DNA of 64,000 nt from Stutzerimonas frequens (GTDB lineage Bacteria; Pseudomonadota; Gammaproteobacteria; Pseudomonadales; Pseudomonadaceae), in contig NZ_JAMOHM010000017.1 of NCBI RefSeq assembly GCF_024448335.1, forward strand, positions 30,188-94,187, read 5' to 3'. The position numbers were made by a program, and so were the translations under genes. Numbering within the stretch: the stretch's first letter is position 1; every line of letters begins with the position of its first letter. Shown here one piece after another: positions 34,985-44,798 of this stretch. Below the pieces are notes generated by a model, which was not told the DNA's origin, did not search any database, and was given only the letters and a program-made list of their open reading frames with translations.

Positions 34985-36838
34985 TTGACTTGCAAGCCCC
35001 GTTTCAAGCCAGCGGCCTATGTGCTGCTCGGCAGTTTTCCATTTTCCATCGGCCGACTGGCCGCAGCCCCGCTGGATCTCCAGCAGCAGGTGGTGACCGC
35101 CACCCGTACCGCACAGACCGCCCAGCAGAGCCTGGCCGCGGTAACCGTGATCGACCGCGAGCGGATCGAGCGCAGCCAGGCCAGTTCGCTGCCGGAGCTG
35201 CTCAAGCAGGTGCCAGGCGTTTCGCTGGCCAACAACGGCGGGCCTGGCAAGTCCACCTCGCTGTTCATGCGCGGTACCGAATCCGATCACGTGCTGGTGA
35301 TGATCGACGGCATCAAGATCGGCTCGGTCACTGGCGGCGGCGCGGCCCTGCAGGATCTGCCGCTGGAGCTGATCGAGCGCATCGAGGTGGTCCGCGGTCC
35401 GCGCTCCAGCCTGTACGGCTCGGAGGCCATCGGCGGGGTGATCCAGATATTCACCCGCAAGGGCCAGGGGCAGGGCGTCAAGCCGTTCTTCTCGGCCGGC
35501 TACGGCACCCATGACACCTATACCGGCAGCGCCGGCGTTTCCGGCGGCGACGGCCGTGGCTGGTACAGCCTGGGCGTCAGCGGCTCGGACACCGACGGCA
35601 TCAACGTCAAGTTGGCGGACACCAGCGGCTACGAACGTGACGCCGACGGCTATCGCAACCTGTCCGCGACGCTGAGCGCCGGCTACCGCTTCGACAACGG
35701 TCTGGAGCTGGACGCCAACCTGCTGCAGGCCAAATCCCATAACGACTACGACAGCGTGAACCGGGCCCGCACGTCCGGTTTCGGCGCCAATGCCGATGGT
35801 GAGTCGAGGGTCTTCGGCACCCGTGCGCGCTTCAGTCCGCTGGAACCCTGGCGGGTGACGCTGCAGGCCGGGCGCAGCGAAGACAAATCCGATGCCTATC
35901 AGGACGGACAGTTCTATTCACGCTTCGACAGCCGTCGCGACACGCTCAGCTGGCAGAACGATGTCGAGCTGGCCGCGGGGCATACGCTGATCCTGGGTGC
36001 CGACCACCAGCGCGACGAGGTCAACGGCACTACGGCGTATGCCGAGGACTCTCGGGACAACGACGGCTATTTCGCTCAGTACCTGGGTGAGGTCGGCCGC
36101 CATGACTGGCAGCTGTCGCTGCGTCGTGACGACAACGAGCAGTTTGGCCAGCACGACACCGGCAACATCGGCTACGGCTATGCGCTGACTGACTGGTTTC
36201 GCGCCACCATCAGCTACGGCACGGCATTCAAGGCACCGACCTTCAACGAGCTGTATTTCCCCGATTACGGCAATCCCGAGCTGGATGCGGAAACCTCCGA
36301 AAGCCTCGAAGTCGGCCTTGCCGGGCAGCATGGCTGGGGCCACTGGGCAGTGAATGCCTATCGCACCGTGGTCGATGAACTCATCGCCTATGACGCCAGC
36401 ATTTCCGCGCCGGCCAACGTGCAGGAAGCGCGCATCCGCGGGGTCGAGCTGGTTCTCGGCAGCCAGTTGCTCGGCTGGGACTGGAATGCCAACTACAGCC
36501 TGCTGGAACCAGAGAACCGCTCCGCCGGCGCCAACCGCGGCAACGAGCTGGCGCGCCGGGCCAAGCAGCTATTCAACCTTGACCTCGACCGCCGGCTCGG
36601 TGCCTTCAGCATTGGCGCCAGCCTGCACGCCGAAGGGCAGCGTTACGACGACCTGGCCAACACCCGCGAGCTGTCCGGCTACGCCACCCTCGATCTGCGC
36701 GGCGAATACCGCATCACCCCCGAGTGGCGCCTGCAGGCGCGCGTCGCCAACCTGCTGGATGCCGACTACGAGACCGCGGAGGGCTACAACCAGCCCGGCC
36801 AGGCCGCTTACCTGACCGTGCGCTACCAGGCGCTGTAA
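34985..36838 (+). CDS. btuB: TonB-dependent cobalamin receptor BtuB
   Basis: A 617-residue outer-membrane receptor. After a signal segment comes a TonB box-like VVTATRTAQ and a plug domain (SLPELLKQVPGVSLANNGG, VRGPRSSLYGSEAIGGVIQIFTRKG), then a beta-barrel ending LTVRYQAL. This plug motif set is close to E. coli BtuB. The start is a TTG at 34985 (TTGACTTGC), with GGAG about 8 bases upstream; no suitable ATG exists. The riboswitch upstream supports a role in corrinoid uptake. Confidence 0.93.
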   Translation: MTCKPRFKPAAYVLLGSFPFSIGRLAAAPLDLQQQVVTATRTAQTAQQSLAAVTVIDRERIERSQASSLPELLKQVPGVSLANNGGPGKSTSLFMRGTESDHVLVMIDGIKIGSVTGGGAALQDLPLELIERIEVVRGPRSSLYGSEAIGGVIQIFTRKGQGQGVKPFFSAGYGTHDTYTGSAGVSGGDGRGWYSLGVSGSDTDGINVKLADTSGYERDADGYRNLSATLSAGYRFDNGLELDANLLQAKSHNDYDSVNRARTSGFGANADGESRVFGTRARFSPLEPWRVTLQAGRSEDKSDAYQDGQFYSRFDSRRDTLSWQNDVELAAGHTLILGADHQRDEVNGTTAYAEDSRDNDGYFAQYLGEVGRHDWQLSLRRDDNEQFGQHDTGNIGYGYALTDWFRATISYGTAFKAPTFNELYFPDYGNPELDAETSESLEVGLAGQHGWGHWAVNAYRTVVDELIAYDASISAPANVQEARIRGVELVLGSQLLGWDWNANYSLLEPENRSAGANRGNELARRAKQLFNLDLDRRLGAFSIGASLHAEGQRYDDLANTRELSGYATLDLRGEYRITPEWRLQARVANLLDADYETAEGYNQPGQAAYLTVRYQAL

Positions 36839-36844
36839 GACCGC

Positions 36845-36867
36845 GGCGCGGGCATGTCGCCCGCGCC
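36845..36867. repeat. Perfect hairpin after btuB
   Basis: GGCGCGGGC-ATGTC-GCCCGCGCC: a nine-base perfect stem with a five-base loop in the 46-base gap between btuB and the next gene. No T-run follows, so it may reduce but not stop transcription or protect the btuB mRNA. Confidence 0.65.
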
Positions 36868-36884
36868 CACAGAAGGAGACTGCA

Positions 36885-37454
36885 ATGATCAAGCTTGCCC
36901 CGAGATACCAGCTGCTGGTCGGCCTCGCGCTTGCCGCGCTACTGGCCATGACCCGCGGACAGCACTTCGCCAGCGTCAACCTGCCGAGTGCGTCCTGGGC
37001 GGTGTTCTTCCTCGCCGGCGTGCTGGTGCGGCCGAAGTGGGTGTTTCCGGCACTGTTTCTCGAGGCTTCGCTGCTGGATTTCGCCGCCATCCAGTGGGCC
37101 GGTGTCAGCGACTGGTGCATGTCGCCGGCGTACTGGATGCTGGTGCCGGCATACGGTTCGCTGTGGCTGGGCGGTCGACTCTACGCCCGTCTGCATCGTG
37201 ACCATTTCAGCAGCCTGGCGACCCTGGCGCTGTGCGTGATGGCGAGCGCCTTCGTTTGCTACCTGTTCTCTGGCGGCGGCTTCCTCTATTTCTCCGGGCG
37301 CTATCCCGAGCCGACGCTGGCGCTGCTGGTCGACCGAATCGCCACCTATTACCCGCGCTACCTGTCGACCCTTGCGCTGTATGTCGGCGTCGCCGCGCTG
37401 CTGTTCGTCGGTTTGCGCGCCTGGTCTGGGCAGCGTGGCGAGGCCCGCGCATGA
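36885..37454 (+). CDS. Probable BtuM-type corrinoid transport membrane protein
   Basis: A 189-residue integral membrane protein with six hydrophobic segments. It has the early phrase SVNLPSASWAVFFLAGVLVRP and a Cys at position 78 in SDWCMSPAYWMLVPAYGSLW. BtuM of Thiobacillus denitrificans, an ECF-S-like B12 transporter that works without the ECF module, carries a Co-binding Cys at position 80 in a similar place. Location between btuB and cobO, with a four-base overlap to cobO, supports a corrinoid role. The assignment is a homology impression from memory plus context, not an alignment. Confidence 0.65.
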   Translation: MIKLAPRYQLLVGLALAALLAMTRGQHFASVNLPSASWAVFFLAGVLVRPKWVFPALFLEASLLDFAAIQWAGVSDWCMSPAYWMLVPAYGSLWLGGRLYARLHRDHFSSLATLALCVMASAFVCYLFSGGGFLYFSGRYPEPTLALLVDRIATYYPRYLSTLALYVGVAALLFVGLRAWSGQRGEARA

Positions 37455-38062
37455 GCGAGTCCAGCGAACGCGATGATCGCCACAAGGCGCGCATGCAGCG
37501 CAAGAAGGCGCTGATCGACGAGAAGATCGCCGAGGCGCAGGACGAGTACGGCCTGCTGCTGGTGCACACCGGCAACGGCAAGGGCAAGAGCAGTTCCGCC
37601 TTCGGCATGGTCGCGCGTGCCCTTGGCCATGGCATCAAGGTCGGCGTGGTGCAGTTCATCAAGGGCGCGGCCAGCACCGGCGAGGAGGCGTTCTTCCGGC
37701 GCTTTCCGGACGAGGTGCGCTACCACGTCATGGGCGAGGGCTTCACCTGGGAAACCCAGGATCGCCAGCGTGACATCGCCAAGGCCCGCGAAGCCTGGGC
37801 GGTGGCGGCCGAGCTGCTGGCCGATCCCGAGATCGGCCTGGTGGTGCTCGACGAACTGAACATCGCTCTGAAGTACGGCTATCTGGAACTGGCGCCGGTG
37901 CTCGCCAACATCGAGTCGCGGCCGCTGTTGCAGCACGTGGTAGTCACCGGTCGCGGCGCACCGGCGGGCCTGGTCGAGGCGGCGGACACCGTCACCGAGA
38001 TGGGCCTGATCAAGCACGCATTCAAGGCCGGCGTGAAGGCGCAGAAAGGCGTCGAATTTTGA
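37451..38062 (+). CDS. cobO: Cob(I)yrinic acid a,c-diamide adenosyltransferase
   Basis: A 203-residue BtuR/CobO/CobA-type adenosyltransferase that attaches the adenosyl group to cobalt. The P-loop is GNGKGKSSSAFG near residue 41, with GVVQFIKGA next and VVLDELNIALKYGYL at the Walker B. The ATG at 37451 overlaps the stop of the upstream gene by four bases (ATGA). A REP-like doublet separates it from cobB. Confidence 0.95.
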   Translation: MSESSERDDRHKARMQRKKALIDEKIAEAQDEYGLLLVHTGNGKGKSSSAFGMVARALGHGIKVGVVQFIKGAASTGEEAFFRRFPDEVRYHVMGEGFTWETQDRQRDIAKAREAWAVAAELLADPEIGLVVLDELNIALKYGYLELAPVLANIESRPLLQHVVVTGRGAPAGLVEAADTVTEMGLIKHAFKAGVKAQKGVEF

Positions 38063-38092
38063 TGCCTGCGCTCAAGACATTCACGGACCGTT

Positions 38093-38168
38093 GCGTAGGC
38101 TGGATGACGTCTGTTTCATCCACCCTCGGCGTGGTCGGTGGATGGATGAAGCGTCATCCACCCTACGC
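38093..38168. repeat. REP-like doublet between cobO and cobB
   Basis: Outer arms GCGTAGGCTGGATGACG (38093-38109) and CGTCATCCACCCTACGC (38152-38168) pair with one mismatch; inside is an alternative GGTGGATG / CATCCACC hairpin at 38137-38162. This is an inverted REP-pair layout, and the arms end in the same GTAGGSTGG / CCACCCTAC ends as the pair after putP. It occupies most of the 124-base cobO-cobB gap. Confidence 0.75.
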
Positions 38169-38186
38169 TGCTGATGAGAGACCGCA

Positions 38187-39479
38187 ATGACCAGTAGAAG
38201 CTGCCCGGCGCTGTTGATCGCCGCGCCGGCCTCCGGCCAGGGCAAGACCACCGTCACTGCGGCTCTGGCGCGGTTGCATGCGCGGCAGGGCAAGCGCGTG
38301 CGGGTGTTCAAGTGCGGGCCGGACTTTCTCGACCCGATGATCCTCGCGCGTGCCAGTGGCAAGCCGGTCTATCAGCTCGACCTGTGGATGGTCGGCGAAG
38401 AGGAGTCGCGACGCCTGCTCTGGGAAGCGGCGGGCGAGGCCGACCTGATCCTGATCGAAGGCGTGATGGGCCTGTTCGATGGCGCGCCCTCGGCGGCCGA
38501 TCTGGCGCGGCGCTTCGGCGTGCCGGTGCTGGCGGTCATCGATGGCTCGGCCATGGCGCAGACCTTCGGCGCCATGGCGCACGGGCTGAGCAGCTTCCAG
38601 CCGGATCTGCCGTTCGATGGCGTGCTGGCCAATCGGGTCGGCAGCGCCCGGCATGGCGAGATTCTGCGCGACAGCCTGCCGGAGTCGATCCGCTGGTACG
38701 GCGCCTTGCCGCGCAGTGTCGAGGTGGAACTGCCAAGCCGGCACCTGGGGCTGGTGCAGGCCGAGGAGCTGGCTGATCTGGACGCCCGTCTGGATGCCGC
38801 GGCAGATGCCCTGGCACGCAGTGCCGACACCGAGTTGCCTGCACCGGTCACTTTCGCCGCGCCGGCCAGTGCGCCGCTCGAACCGCTGCTGGCGGGTGTG
38901 CGCATCGGCGTTGCACGCGATGCGGCCTTTGCCTTTCTCTACCAAGCCAATCTCGACTTGCTGCAGGCGTTGGGCGCCGAGTTGCTGTTTTTCTCGCCGC
39001 TGCGCTTCGCCCGCTTGCCGGCCGTGGACAGCCTGTACCTGCCCGGAGGCTATCCCGAGCTGCACCTGCGCGGCCTGTCGCGCAACCGTGCCATGGCCGA
39101 CGCTATCCGCGCACATCATGAGGCGGGCAAGCCGATCCTCGCCGAGTGCGGCGGCATGCTCTACTTGCTCGACGGGCTGACCGACCGTGGCGACGAGCGC
39201 GCGCAGATGCTCGGCCTGCTGCCCGGCGAGGCGCGCATGCACAAGCGCCTGACTGCGCTGGCGCTGCAGGAAGTGGAGCTGCCGGAAGGGCGGCTGCGCG
39301 GGCACACCTTCCACCATTCCGCGCTGGAGTCGCCACTCGAGCCGCTGGCTCGCGGCGAATGCCCGAACTACAAGCGCACTGCCGAAGCGGTCTACCGCCG
39401 GGGCCGGCTGACGGCGTCCTACATCCATCTGTACCTGCCGTCCGATCCGGCAGCCGCCGCGGCGCTGTTCCGGCCATGA
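38187..39479 (+). CDS. cobB: Cobyrinate a,c-diamide synthase
   Basis: A 430-residue enzyme amidating the a and c side chains of the corrin ring with glutamine and ATP. The N-terminal ATP-binding half opens LIAAPASGQGKTTVTAALARL and has the phrase IEGVMGLFDG. The C-terminal glutamine amidotransferase half has YLPGGYPELH, ECGGMLYLLDGL with the catalytic Cys, and GHTFHHSALE. The stop overlaps the bluB start by four bases. Confidence 0.95.
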   Translation: MTSRSCPALLIAAPASGQGKTTVTAALARLHARQGKRVRVFKCGPDFLDPMILARASGKPVYQLDLWMVGEEESRRLLWEAAGEADLILIEGVMGLFDGAPSAADLARRFGVPVLAVIDGSAMAQTFGAMAHGLSSFQPDLPFDGVLANRVGSARHGEILRDSLPESIRWYGALPRSVEVELPSRHLGLVQAEELADLDARLDAAADALARSADTELPAPVTFAAPASAPLEPLLAGVRIGVARDAAFAFLYQANLDLLQALGAELLFFSPLRFARLPAVDSLYLPGGYPELHLRGLSRNRAMADAIRAHHEAGKPILAECGGMLYLLDGLTDRGDERAQMLGLLPGEARMHKRLTALALQEVELPEGRLRGHTFHHSALESPLEPLARGECPNYKRTAEAVYRRGRLTASYIHLYLPSDPAAAAALFRP

Positions 39480-40123
39480 GCGCGCATGCCTTCAGCCAGC
39501 AGGAGCGCGCGGCGGTCTATCGTGCCATCGGCGAGCGTCGCGACATGCGCCATTTCGCCGGCGGCGAGGTGGCACCCGAGCTGCTGTCGAGGCTGCTCAA
39601 CGCTGCGCATCAGGCACCCAGCGTCGGCCTGATGCAGCCGTGGCGCTTTGTCCGCATCACCCGCCCCGAGTTGCGCACGGCCATCGCCGATCTGGTCGGT
39701 GAGGAGCGCCAGCGCACGGCTCAGGCGCTCGGCGAGCGTTCCGCCGAGTTCATGCGGCTCAAGGTCGAGGGCATCGAGGATTGCGCCGAACTGCTGGTCG
39801 CCGCGTTGATGGATGGCCGCGAGCAACATATCTTCGGCCGCCGCACGCTGCCGGAGATGGACCTCGCCTCGCTGGCCTGCGCGATCCAGAATCTCTGGCT
39901 CGCGGCGCGGGCGGAAGGCCTGGGGATGGGCTGGGTGTCACTGTTCGATCCCGACGCGCTGGCCGCCTTGCTCGGCATGCCGGACGGTGCCAAGCCGGTG
40001 GCGATCCTCTGCCTCGGGCCGGTGCAGGAGTTCTACTCGGCACCGATGCTGGCACTGGAAGGCTGGACCACGCCGCGACCGCTGCACGAACTGGTTTTCG
40101 AGAATGCCTGGGAGGCGAAATGA
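39476..40123 (+). CDS. bluB: 5,6-dimethylbenzimidazole synthase
   Basis: A 215-residue flavin destructase that fragments FMNH2 to make dimethylbenzimidazole, the lower ligand of B12. It is a nitroreductase-fold protein with the BluB opening YRAIGERRDMRHF and the motif HQAPSVGLMQPWRFV, and AEGLGMGWVSLFDP near residue 145. Its start ATG at 39476 overlaps the cobB stop; its stop overlaps the next gene. Confidence 0.93.
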   Translation: MSAHAFSQQERAAVYRAIGERRDMRHFAGGEVAPELLSRLLNAAHQAPSVGLMQPWRFVRITRPELRTAIADLVGEERQRTAQALGERSAEFMRLKVEGIEDCAELLVAALMDGREQHIFGRRTLPEMDLASLACAIQNLWLAARAEGLGMGWVSLFDPDALAALLGMPDGAKPVAILCLGPVQEFYSAPMLALEGWTTPRPLHELVFENAWEAK

Positions 40124-40920
40124 GCAAGGGGCCGCAGCGCATCGTCTGCCTGTCCACCGAGACCTGCGAAACGCTCTACCTGCTGGGCGAGCAGGCGCGC
40201 ATCGTCGGCATCTCCGGCTTCACCGTGCGCCCGCCGCAGGCGCGCAAGGAGAAGCCCAAGGTCAGCGGCTTCACCAGCGTCAAGCATGAGCAGATTCTCG
40301 CCTTGGAGCCGGACCTTGTGCTCGGCTACAGCGACCTGCAGGGCGACATGCTCGCCGAGCTGGCGCGCGAAGGGCTGGAAGTGCATCTGTTCAACCAGCG
40401 CGATGTCGCCGGCATTCTGCGCATGATCGAGACCCTCGGGGCGCTGGTGCATGCCGGCGAGCGTGCGCGGGCGCTGATCGCCGAGCTGCAGGCCGGGCTG
40501 GATGCCATCCGCGCCAGCGCCGCCAGCTTGCCGCGCCGGCCGCGGGTGTATTTCGAGGAATGGAACGAGCCGCTGATCTCGGGCATCGCCTGGGTCAGCG
40601 AGCTGATCGAACTGGCCGGTGGCGAGGACTGCTTCGCCGAGCTGGCAGCGTTCAAGCGTGCCAAGCAACGCATCATCGAGGACCCGCAGGAAGTGGTGCG
40701 CCGCGCGCCGGAGCTGATCGTCGGCTCCTGGTGCGGCCGCCGTTTTCGCCCGGAACAGGTGGCTGCACGGCCTGGCTGGCAGGCGATTCCGGCGGTGCGC
40801 ACGGGCCAGCTGCACGAGATCAAGTCGCCGGACATCCTCAACCCCGGCCCGGCGGTGCTGACCGACGGCGTACGCCAGCTGCATGCGCTGATCAGTGCCT
40901 GCGCGCAGAGGGCCGAGTGA
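40120..40920 (+). CDS. BtuF-like cobalamin-binding protein without signal peptide
   Basis: A 266-residue type III solute-binding-fold protein. [26 protein letters not shown] and a later SPDILNPGP are BtuF-like, and the overall length equals mature BtuF. The ATG at 40120 gives a protein that begins directly with the mature fold ([11 protein letters not shown]) and there is no N-terminal hydrophobic stretch, so it should remain cytoplasmic. No btuC or btuD neighbour is present. Overlaps both neighbours by four bases, hence a full member of the cob operon. Confidence 0.82.
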   Translation: MSKGPQRIVCLSTETCETLYLLGEQARIVGISGFTVRPPQARKEKPKVSGFTSVKHEQILALEPDLVLGYSDLQGDMLAELAREGLEVHLFNQRDVAGILRMIETLGALVHAGERARALIAELQAGLDAIRASAASLPRRPRVYFEEWNEPLISGIAWVSELIELAGGEDCFAELAAFKRAKQRIIEDPQEVVRRAPELIVGSWCGRRFRPEQVAARPGWQAIPAVRTGQLHEIKSPDILNPGPAVLTDGVRQLHALISACAQRAE

Positions 40921-41828
40921 GTCTGTTCCTCACCGTTAGCGCGGCGCTGCTGCTGGATGCGTTGCTCGGCGAGCCGAAGCGGGCACATCCACTGGTAGCC
41001 TTCGGTCGCCTGGCCGATCGCCTGGAGCAGCATTTCAACGGGTCTGCGGCGCGCGGCTGGCGCAGCCACGGGGTGACCGCCTGGTGCCTGGCGGTGCTAC
41101 CGCTGACCTTGCTGGCCTGGCTGCTCAGCCTGTTACCGACCGTCGGCTGGCTGGTGGAGATCGTTCTGCTCTATCTGGCCCTGGGCCTGCGCAGTCTGGG
41201 CGAGCATGCACTGCCGGTGGCGCAGGCGCTGTGGCGGCATGATCTGCCCGAGGCACGCCGCCGCGTCGGCTGGATCGTCAGCCGCGACACCACGCAGCTG
41301 GACGAGGAGGGCGTGGCCCGTGCGGCCACCGAGTCGGTGCTGGAGAACGGCAGCGATGCGGTGTTCGCCGCGCTGTTCTGGTTCATCGTCGCGGGCGCTC
41401 CAGGTGTGGTCCTGTACCGCCTGAGCAACACGCTGGACGCCATGTGGGGCTATCGCAATGCGCGCTTCGAGCGCTTCGGCTGGGCCGCGGCGCGCATCGA
41501 CGACGTGCTCAACTACGTGCCGGCACGGCTGGTCGCGCTGACCTATGCATTGCTCGGGCGCACCCGCCGCGCGCTGCGTTGCTGGCGCACCCAGGCGCCC
41601 TTGTGGGACAGCCCCAACGCCGGTCCGGTCATGGCCTCAGGCGCCGGAGCGTTGGGCGTGGTGTTGGGTGGCGCCGCCATCTATCACGGTGAGGTGCATG
41701 CGCGACCCGAGTTGGGGCGAGGCAAGGCGCCACAGGCGCGGCATATCGAGCATGCGCTGGATCTGGTCTGGGGTGGCGTCGGTGTCTGGCTGCTGGCGCT
41801 GCTGTTCGGTGGCTGGCTCTATGCTTGA
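40917..41828 (+). CDS. cobD: Adenosylcobinamide-phosphate synthase CobD/CbiB
   Basis: A 303-residue membrane protein that joins aminopropanol phosphate (or its precursor) to adenosylcobyric acid. Signatures are [22 protein letters not shown] at the N terminus and the central [20 protein letters not shown] with [22 protein letters not shown] at 40917 overlaps the upstream stop (GTGA). Several hydrophobic spans fit an inner-membrane location. It overlaps cobC by eight bases. Confidence 0.93.
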   Translation: MSLFLTVSAALLLDALLGEPKRAHPLVAFGRLADRLEQHFNGSAARGWRSHGVTAWCLAVLPLTLLAWLLSLLPTVGWLVEIVLLYLALGLRSLGEHALPVAQALWRHDLPEARRRVGWIVSRDTTQLDEEGVARAATESVLENGSDAVFAALFWFIVAGAPGVVLYRLSNTLDAMWGYRNARFERFGWAAARIDDVLNYVPARLVALTYALLGRTRRALRCWRTQAPLWDSPNAGPVMASGAGALGVVLGGAAIYHGEVHARPELGRGKAPQARHIEHALDLVWGGVGVWLLALLFGGWLYA

Positions 41829-42810
41829 GCACGGTGGACGACTGCGCGCAGCCGCACAGCGCTACGGCATTCCGCTCTCGGATTGGCTCGACCTTTCCAC
41901 CGGTATCGCCCCCTATCATCCGCCGTTGCCGAGCATTTCCAGGTGCGCCTGGACACGTCTGCCGGAGCCCGACGATGGCCTGGAAGCGGCGGCGCGGCAG
42001 TACTACGGCGCGCGTGCGGTGTTGCCGGTGGCCGGTTCGCAGAGTGCCATTCAGGCCTTGCCGCGTCTGCGCGGGCTGGCGCGGGTCGGCATCGTTTCGC
42101 CCTGTTACGCCGAGCACGCCGAGGCCTGGCGCCGCCTCGGCCATCGGGTCGTCGAACTCTGCGAGGCCAGCGTGCCGCGTGCACTGGATCAGCTCGACGT
42201 GCTGGTGGTGGTCAACCCGAACAATCCCACCGGCCAGCTGATCGCGCCGCAGCGCCTGCTGGAATGGCGCAGTGAGCTGGCGGCCTACGGCGGCTGGTTG
42301 GTGGTGGACGAGGCGTTCATGGACTGCATGCCGCAGCACAGTCTGGCCGAGCACAGCCACCTGCCCGGACTGATCGTGCTGCGCTCGTTCGGCAAATTCT
42401 TTGGCCTGGCCGGCGCGAGACTGGGTTTCGTACTTGCCCACACTGGCCTGCTGCGTTCGCTCGCCAGGCTGCTCGGACCCTGGACGGTGAATGGCCCGAC
42501 GCGGCAGCTGGGCGCAGTGCTGCTGGCTGATCAGGCTGCTCAGCAGCGCCAGCGCGAATGCCTGCACTGCGACGGCCAGCGTCTGACCGACCTGCTACGC
42601 CGCCATGGCCTTGCGCCGCTGGGCGGCTGCGCGCTGTTCCAGTGGTGGGTCAGCGCCGACGCCGCGCTCTTGCATGACTTTCTCGCCCGTCGCGGCATTC
42701 TCACCCGGCTTTTCGCTCAGCCTTCCAGCCTGCGCTTCGGCCTGCCGACCGATATTGGTTGGGCGCGGCTGGATCAGGCTCTGCAATTTTTCAGGGAGCA
42801 ACATCCGTGA
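41821..42810 (+). CDS. cobC: Threonine-phosphate decarboxylase
   Basis: A 329-residue PLP-dependent aminotransferase-fold enzyme giving aminopropanol phosphate. It opens [21 protein letters not shown] with [13 protein letters not shown], and has [12 protein letters not shown] and the PLP lysine in [17 protein letters not shown]. The start ATG lies eight bases inside cobD. Its stop overlaps the cobQ start. The symbol follows the Pseudomonas naming; the same enzyme is CobD in Salmonella. Confidence 0.92.
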   Translation: MLEHGGRLRAAAQRYGIPLSDWLDLSTGIAPYHPPLPSISRCAWTRLPEPDDGLEAAARQYYGARAVLPVAGSQSAIQALPRLRGLARVGIVSPCYAEHAEAWRRLGHRVVELCEASVPRALDQLDVLVVVNPNNPTGQLIAPQRLLEWRSELAAYGGWLVVDEAFMDCMPQHSLAEHSHLPGLIVLRSFGKFFGLAGARLGFVLAHTGLLRSLARLLGPWTVNGPTRQLGAVLLADQAAQQRQRECLHCDGQRLTDLLRRHGLAPLGGCALFQWWVSADAALLHDFLARRGILTRLFAQPSSLRFGLPTDIGWARLDQALQFFREQHP

Positions 42811-44264
42811 CGACGCTGATGGTGCAGGGCACCACCTCCGACGCCGGCAAGAGCACGCTGGTGACGGCGCTGTGCCGCTGGTTGGCACGCCAGGGGGTCG
42901 CCGTCGTGCCGTTCAAACCGCAGAACATGGCGCTCAACAGCGCGGTGACTGCAGATGGCGGCGAAATCGGCAGGGCTCAGGCCGTACAGGCGCAGGCGGC
43001 GAACCTTGCGCCGCACACCGACATGAACCCGGTGCTCTTGAAGCCCAACAGCGACATCGGCGCCCAGGTGATCATCCATGGCCGCGCGGTGACCAGCATG
43101 GATGCCGTTGCCTACCATGACTACAAGCGCGTGGCGCTGCAGGCGGTGCTCGACTCGCATCGCCGGTTGTCCGCGGCTTATCGCGTGGTGATGGTCGAGG
43201 GCGCCGGTTCGCCCGCGGAGATCAACCTGCGCGCCGGCGATATCGCCAACATGGGCTTCGCCGAGGCGGTGGATTGCCCGGTGATCCTGATCGCCGATAT
43301 CGACAAGGGTGGGGTGTTCGCCCATCTGGTCGGCACCCTGGCGTTGCTCTCGGCAAGCGAGCAGGCGCGGGTGCAGGGCTTCGTCATCAACCGCTTCCGC
43401 GGCGATATCGCGCTGTTGCAGCCCGGCCTCGACTGGCTGGAACAGCGCACCGGCAAGCCGGTGCTGGGCGTGCTTCCATACCTGATGGATTTCCATCTGG
43501 AAGCGGAGGATGCCATCGACGTGCGCCAGTCCGGCAAGGCCGACGACGCGCTGAAGGTGGTGGTGCCGGTGCTGCCGCGCATCAGCAACCACACCGACTT
43601 CGACCCGCTGCGCCTGCACCCGCAGGTCGACCTGCAGTTCGTCGGTCCCGGGCAGCCGGTGCCGCCTGCCGATCTGATCATCCTGCCCGGCTCGAAAAGC
43701 GTGCGCGCCGACCTTGCCTGGCTGCGCGCCATTGGCTGGGATCGCGTCATCCAGCGCCACCTGCGCTACGGCGGCAAGCTGCTGGGCATCTGCGGCGGCC
43801 TGCAGATGCTCGGCATGCGCATTGCCGATCCGCTCGGGCTGGAAGGTCCGGCGGGGGAGAGCGAGGCGCTTGGGCTGCTGGACTTCGCCACTGTACTCGA
43901 AGCCGACAAGCAGCTGCGTAACGTGCAGGGCCGGTTGCTGCCGGAAGGCGTGCCAGTCAGTGGCTACGAGATCCATGCCGGCGTCAGCCGCGGTCCGGCC
44001 CTTGAGCGGCCAGCGGTGCAGCTGGACGACGGGCGCAGCGACGGCGCCATCAGCGACGACGGCCAGATTCTCGGCACCTATCTGCATGGCCTGTTCGAAG
44101 GCCCCGAAGCCTGTGCCGCGCTGCTGCAGTGGGCGGGCCTCGAGGCGGTGCAAACCGTCGATTACCACGGTTTGCGCGAGCGCGACATCGAGCGCCTCGC
44201 CGACCTGGTCGAGACGCATCTGGATACAGCGCGGTTACGCGCGCTCTGCGGGCTGGGAGGCTGA
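42807..44264 (+). CDS. cobQ: Cobyric acid synthase
   Basis: A 485-residue enzyme that amidates the b, d, e and g side chains. The ATP-binding half opens [23 protein letters not shown] with [17 protein letters not shown]; the C-terminal amidotransferase half has [16 protein letters not shown] and [11 protein letters not shown] with the catalytic Cys, and [13 protein letters not shown] near the end. The likely start is GTG at 42807 overlapping the cobC stop (GTGA). Confidence 0.95.
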   Translation: MTTLMVQGTTSDAGKSTLVTALCRWLARQGVAVVPFKPQNMALNSAVTADGGEIGRAQAVQAQAANLAPHTDMNPVLLKPNSDIGAQVIIHGRAVTSMDAVAYHDYKRVALQAVLDSHRRLSAAYRVVMVEGAGSPAEINLRAGDIANMGFAEAVDCPVILIADIDKGGVFAHLVGTLALLSASEQARVQGFVINRFRGDIALLQPGLDWLEQRTGKPVLGVLPYLMDFHLEAEDAIDVRQSGKADDALKVVVPVLPRISNHTDFDPLRLHPQVDLQFVGPGQPVPPADLIILPGSKSVRADLAWLRAIGWDRVIQRHLRYGGKLLGICGGLQMLGMRIADPLGLEGPAGESEALGLLDFATVLEADKQLRNVQGRLLPEGVPVSGYEIHAGVSRGPALERPAVQLDDGRSDGAISDDGQILGTYLHGLFEGPEACAALLQWAGLEAVQTVDYHGLRERDIERLADLVETHLDTARLRALCGLGG

Positions 44265-44266
44265 AG

Positions 44267-44785
44267 GTGCTGGAACTTATTCTTGGCGGTGCCCGCTCGG
44301 GCAAGAGCCGCTTTGCCGAGCGTCTGGCTGCCGGTAGCGGCCTGGCGGTTACCTATATAGCCACCAGCCAGCCGCTGGACGACGAGATGACCGCGCGTAT
44401 CGCCCATCACCGTGAGCGGCGCCCGGCGCACTGGGCACTGGTCGAAGAACCCCTGCAACTGGCACGGGTGCTGCGCGAGCAGGCTGCCGCAGGGCGCTGC
44501 CTGCTGATCGACTGCCTGACCCTCTGGCTCACCAACCTGCTGATGCTGGACGATGCGGTGCGCCTCGCCGAGGAACGCGATGCCCTGCTCGAGTGCCTGG
44601 ACGGGTTGCCGGGGCGAGTCCTACTGGTCAGCAACGAGACGGGCCTCGGCGTGGTGCCGCTGGGCGAGCTGACCCGTCGTTATGTCGACGAGGCCGGCTG
44701 GCTGCACCAGGCCGTCGCGGAACGGGCGCAGCGGGTGTCCTTCATGGTCGCCGGGCTGCCCATGACATTGAAGGACGCACATTGA
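44267..44785 (+). CDS. cobU: Adenosylcobinamide kinase / guanylyltransferase
   Basis: A 172-residue bifunctional enzyme that phosphorylates adenosylcobinamide and attaches GMP. The P-loop is [18 protein letters not shown], the histidine region [13 protein letters not shown] contains the guanylylated His, and [15 protein letters not shown] is conserved. A GTG start at 44267 fits with GAAG preceding. The P-loop begins four residues in. In Pseudomonas it is called cobP in some schemes. Confidence 0.94.
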   Translation: MLELILGGARSGKSRFAERLAAGSGLAVTYIATSQPLDDEMTARIAHHRERRPAHWALVEEPLQLARVLREQAAAGRCLLIDCLTLWLTNLLMLDDAVRLAEERDALLECLDGLPGRVLLVSNETGLGVVPLGELTRRYVDEAGWLHQAVAERAQRVSFMVAGLPMTLKDAH

Positions 44786-44798
44786 AGGAAGCGCATTG

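Noticed and set aside
42774..44219. 481-codon minus-strand frame opposite cobQ
   Set aside because: Antisense shadow; cobQ has all catalytic motifs on the plus strand.
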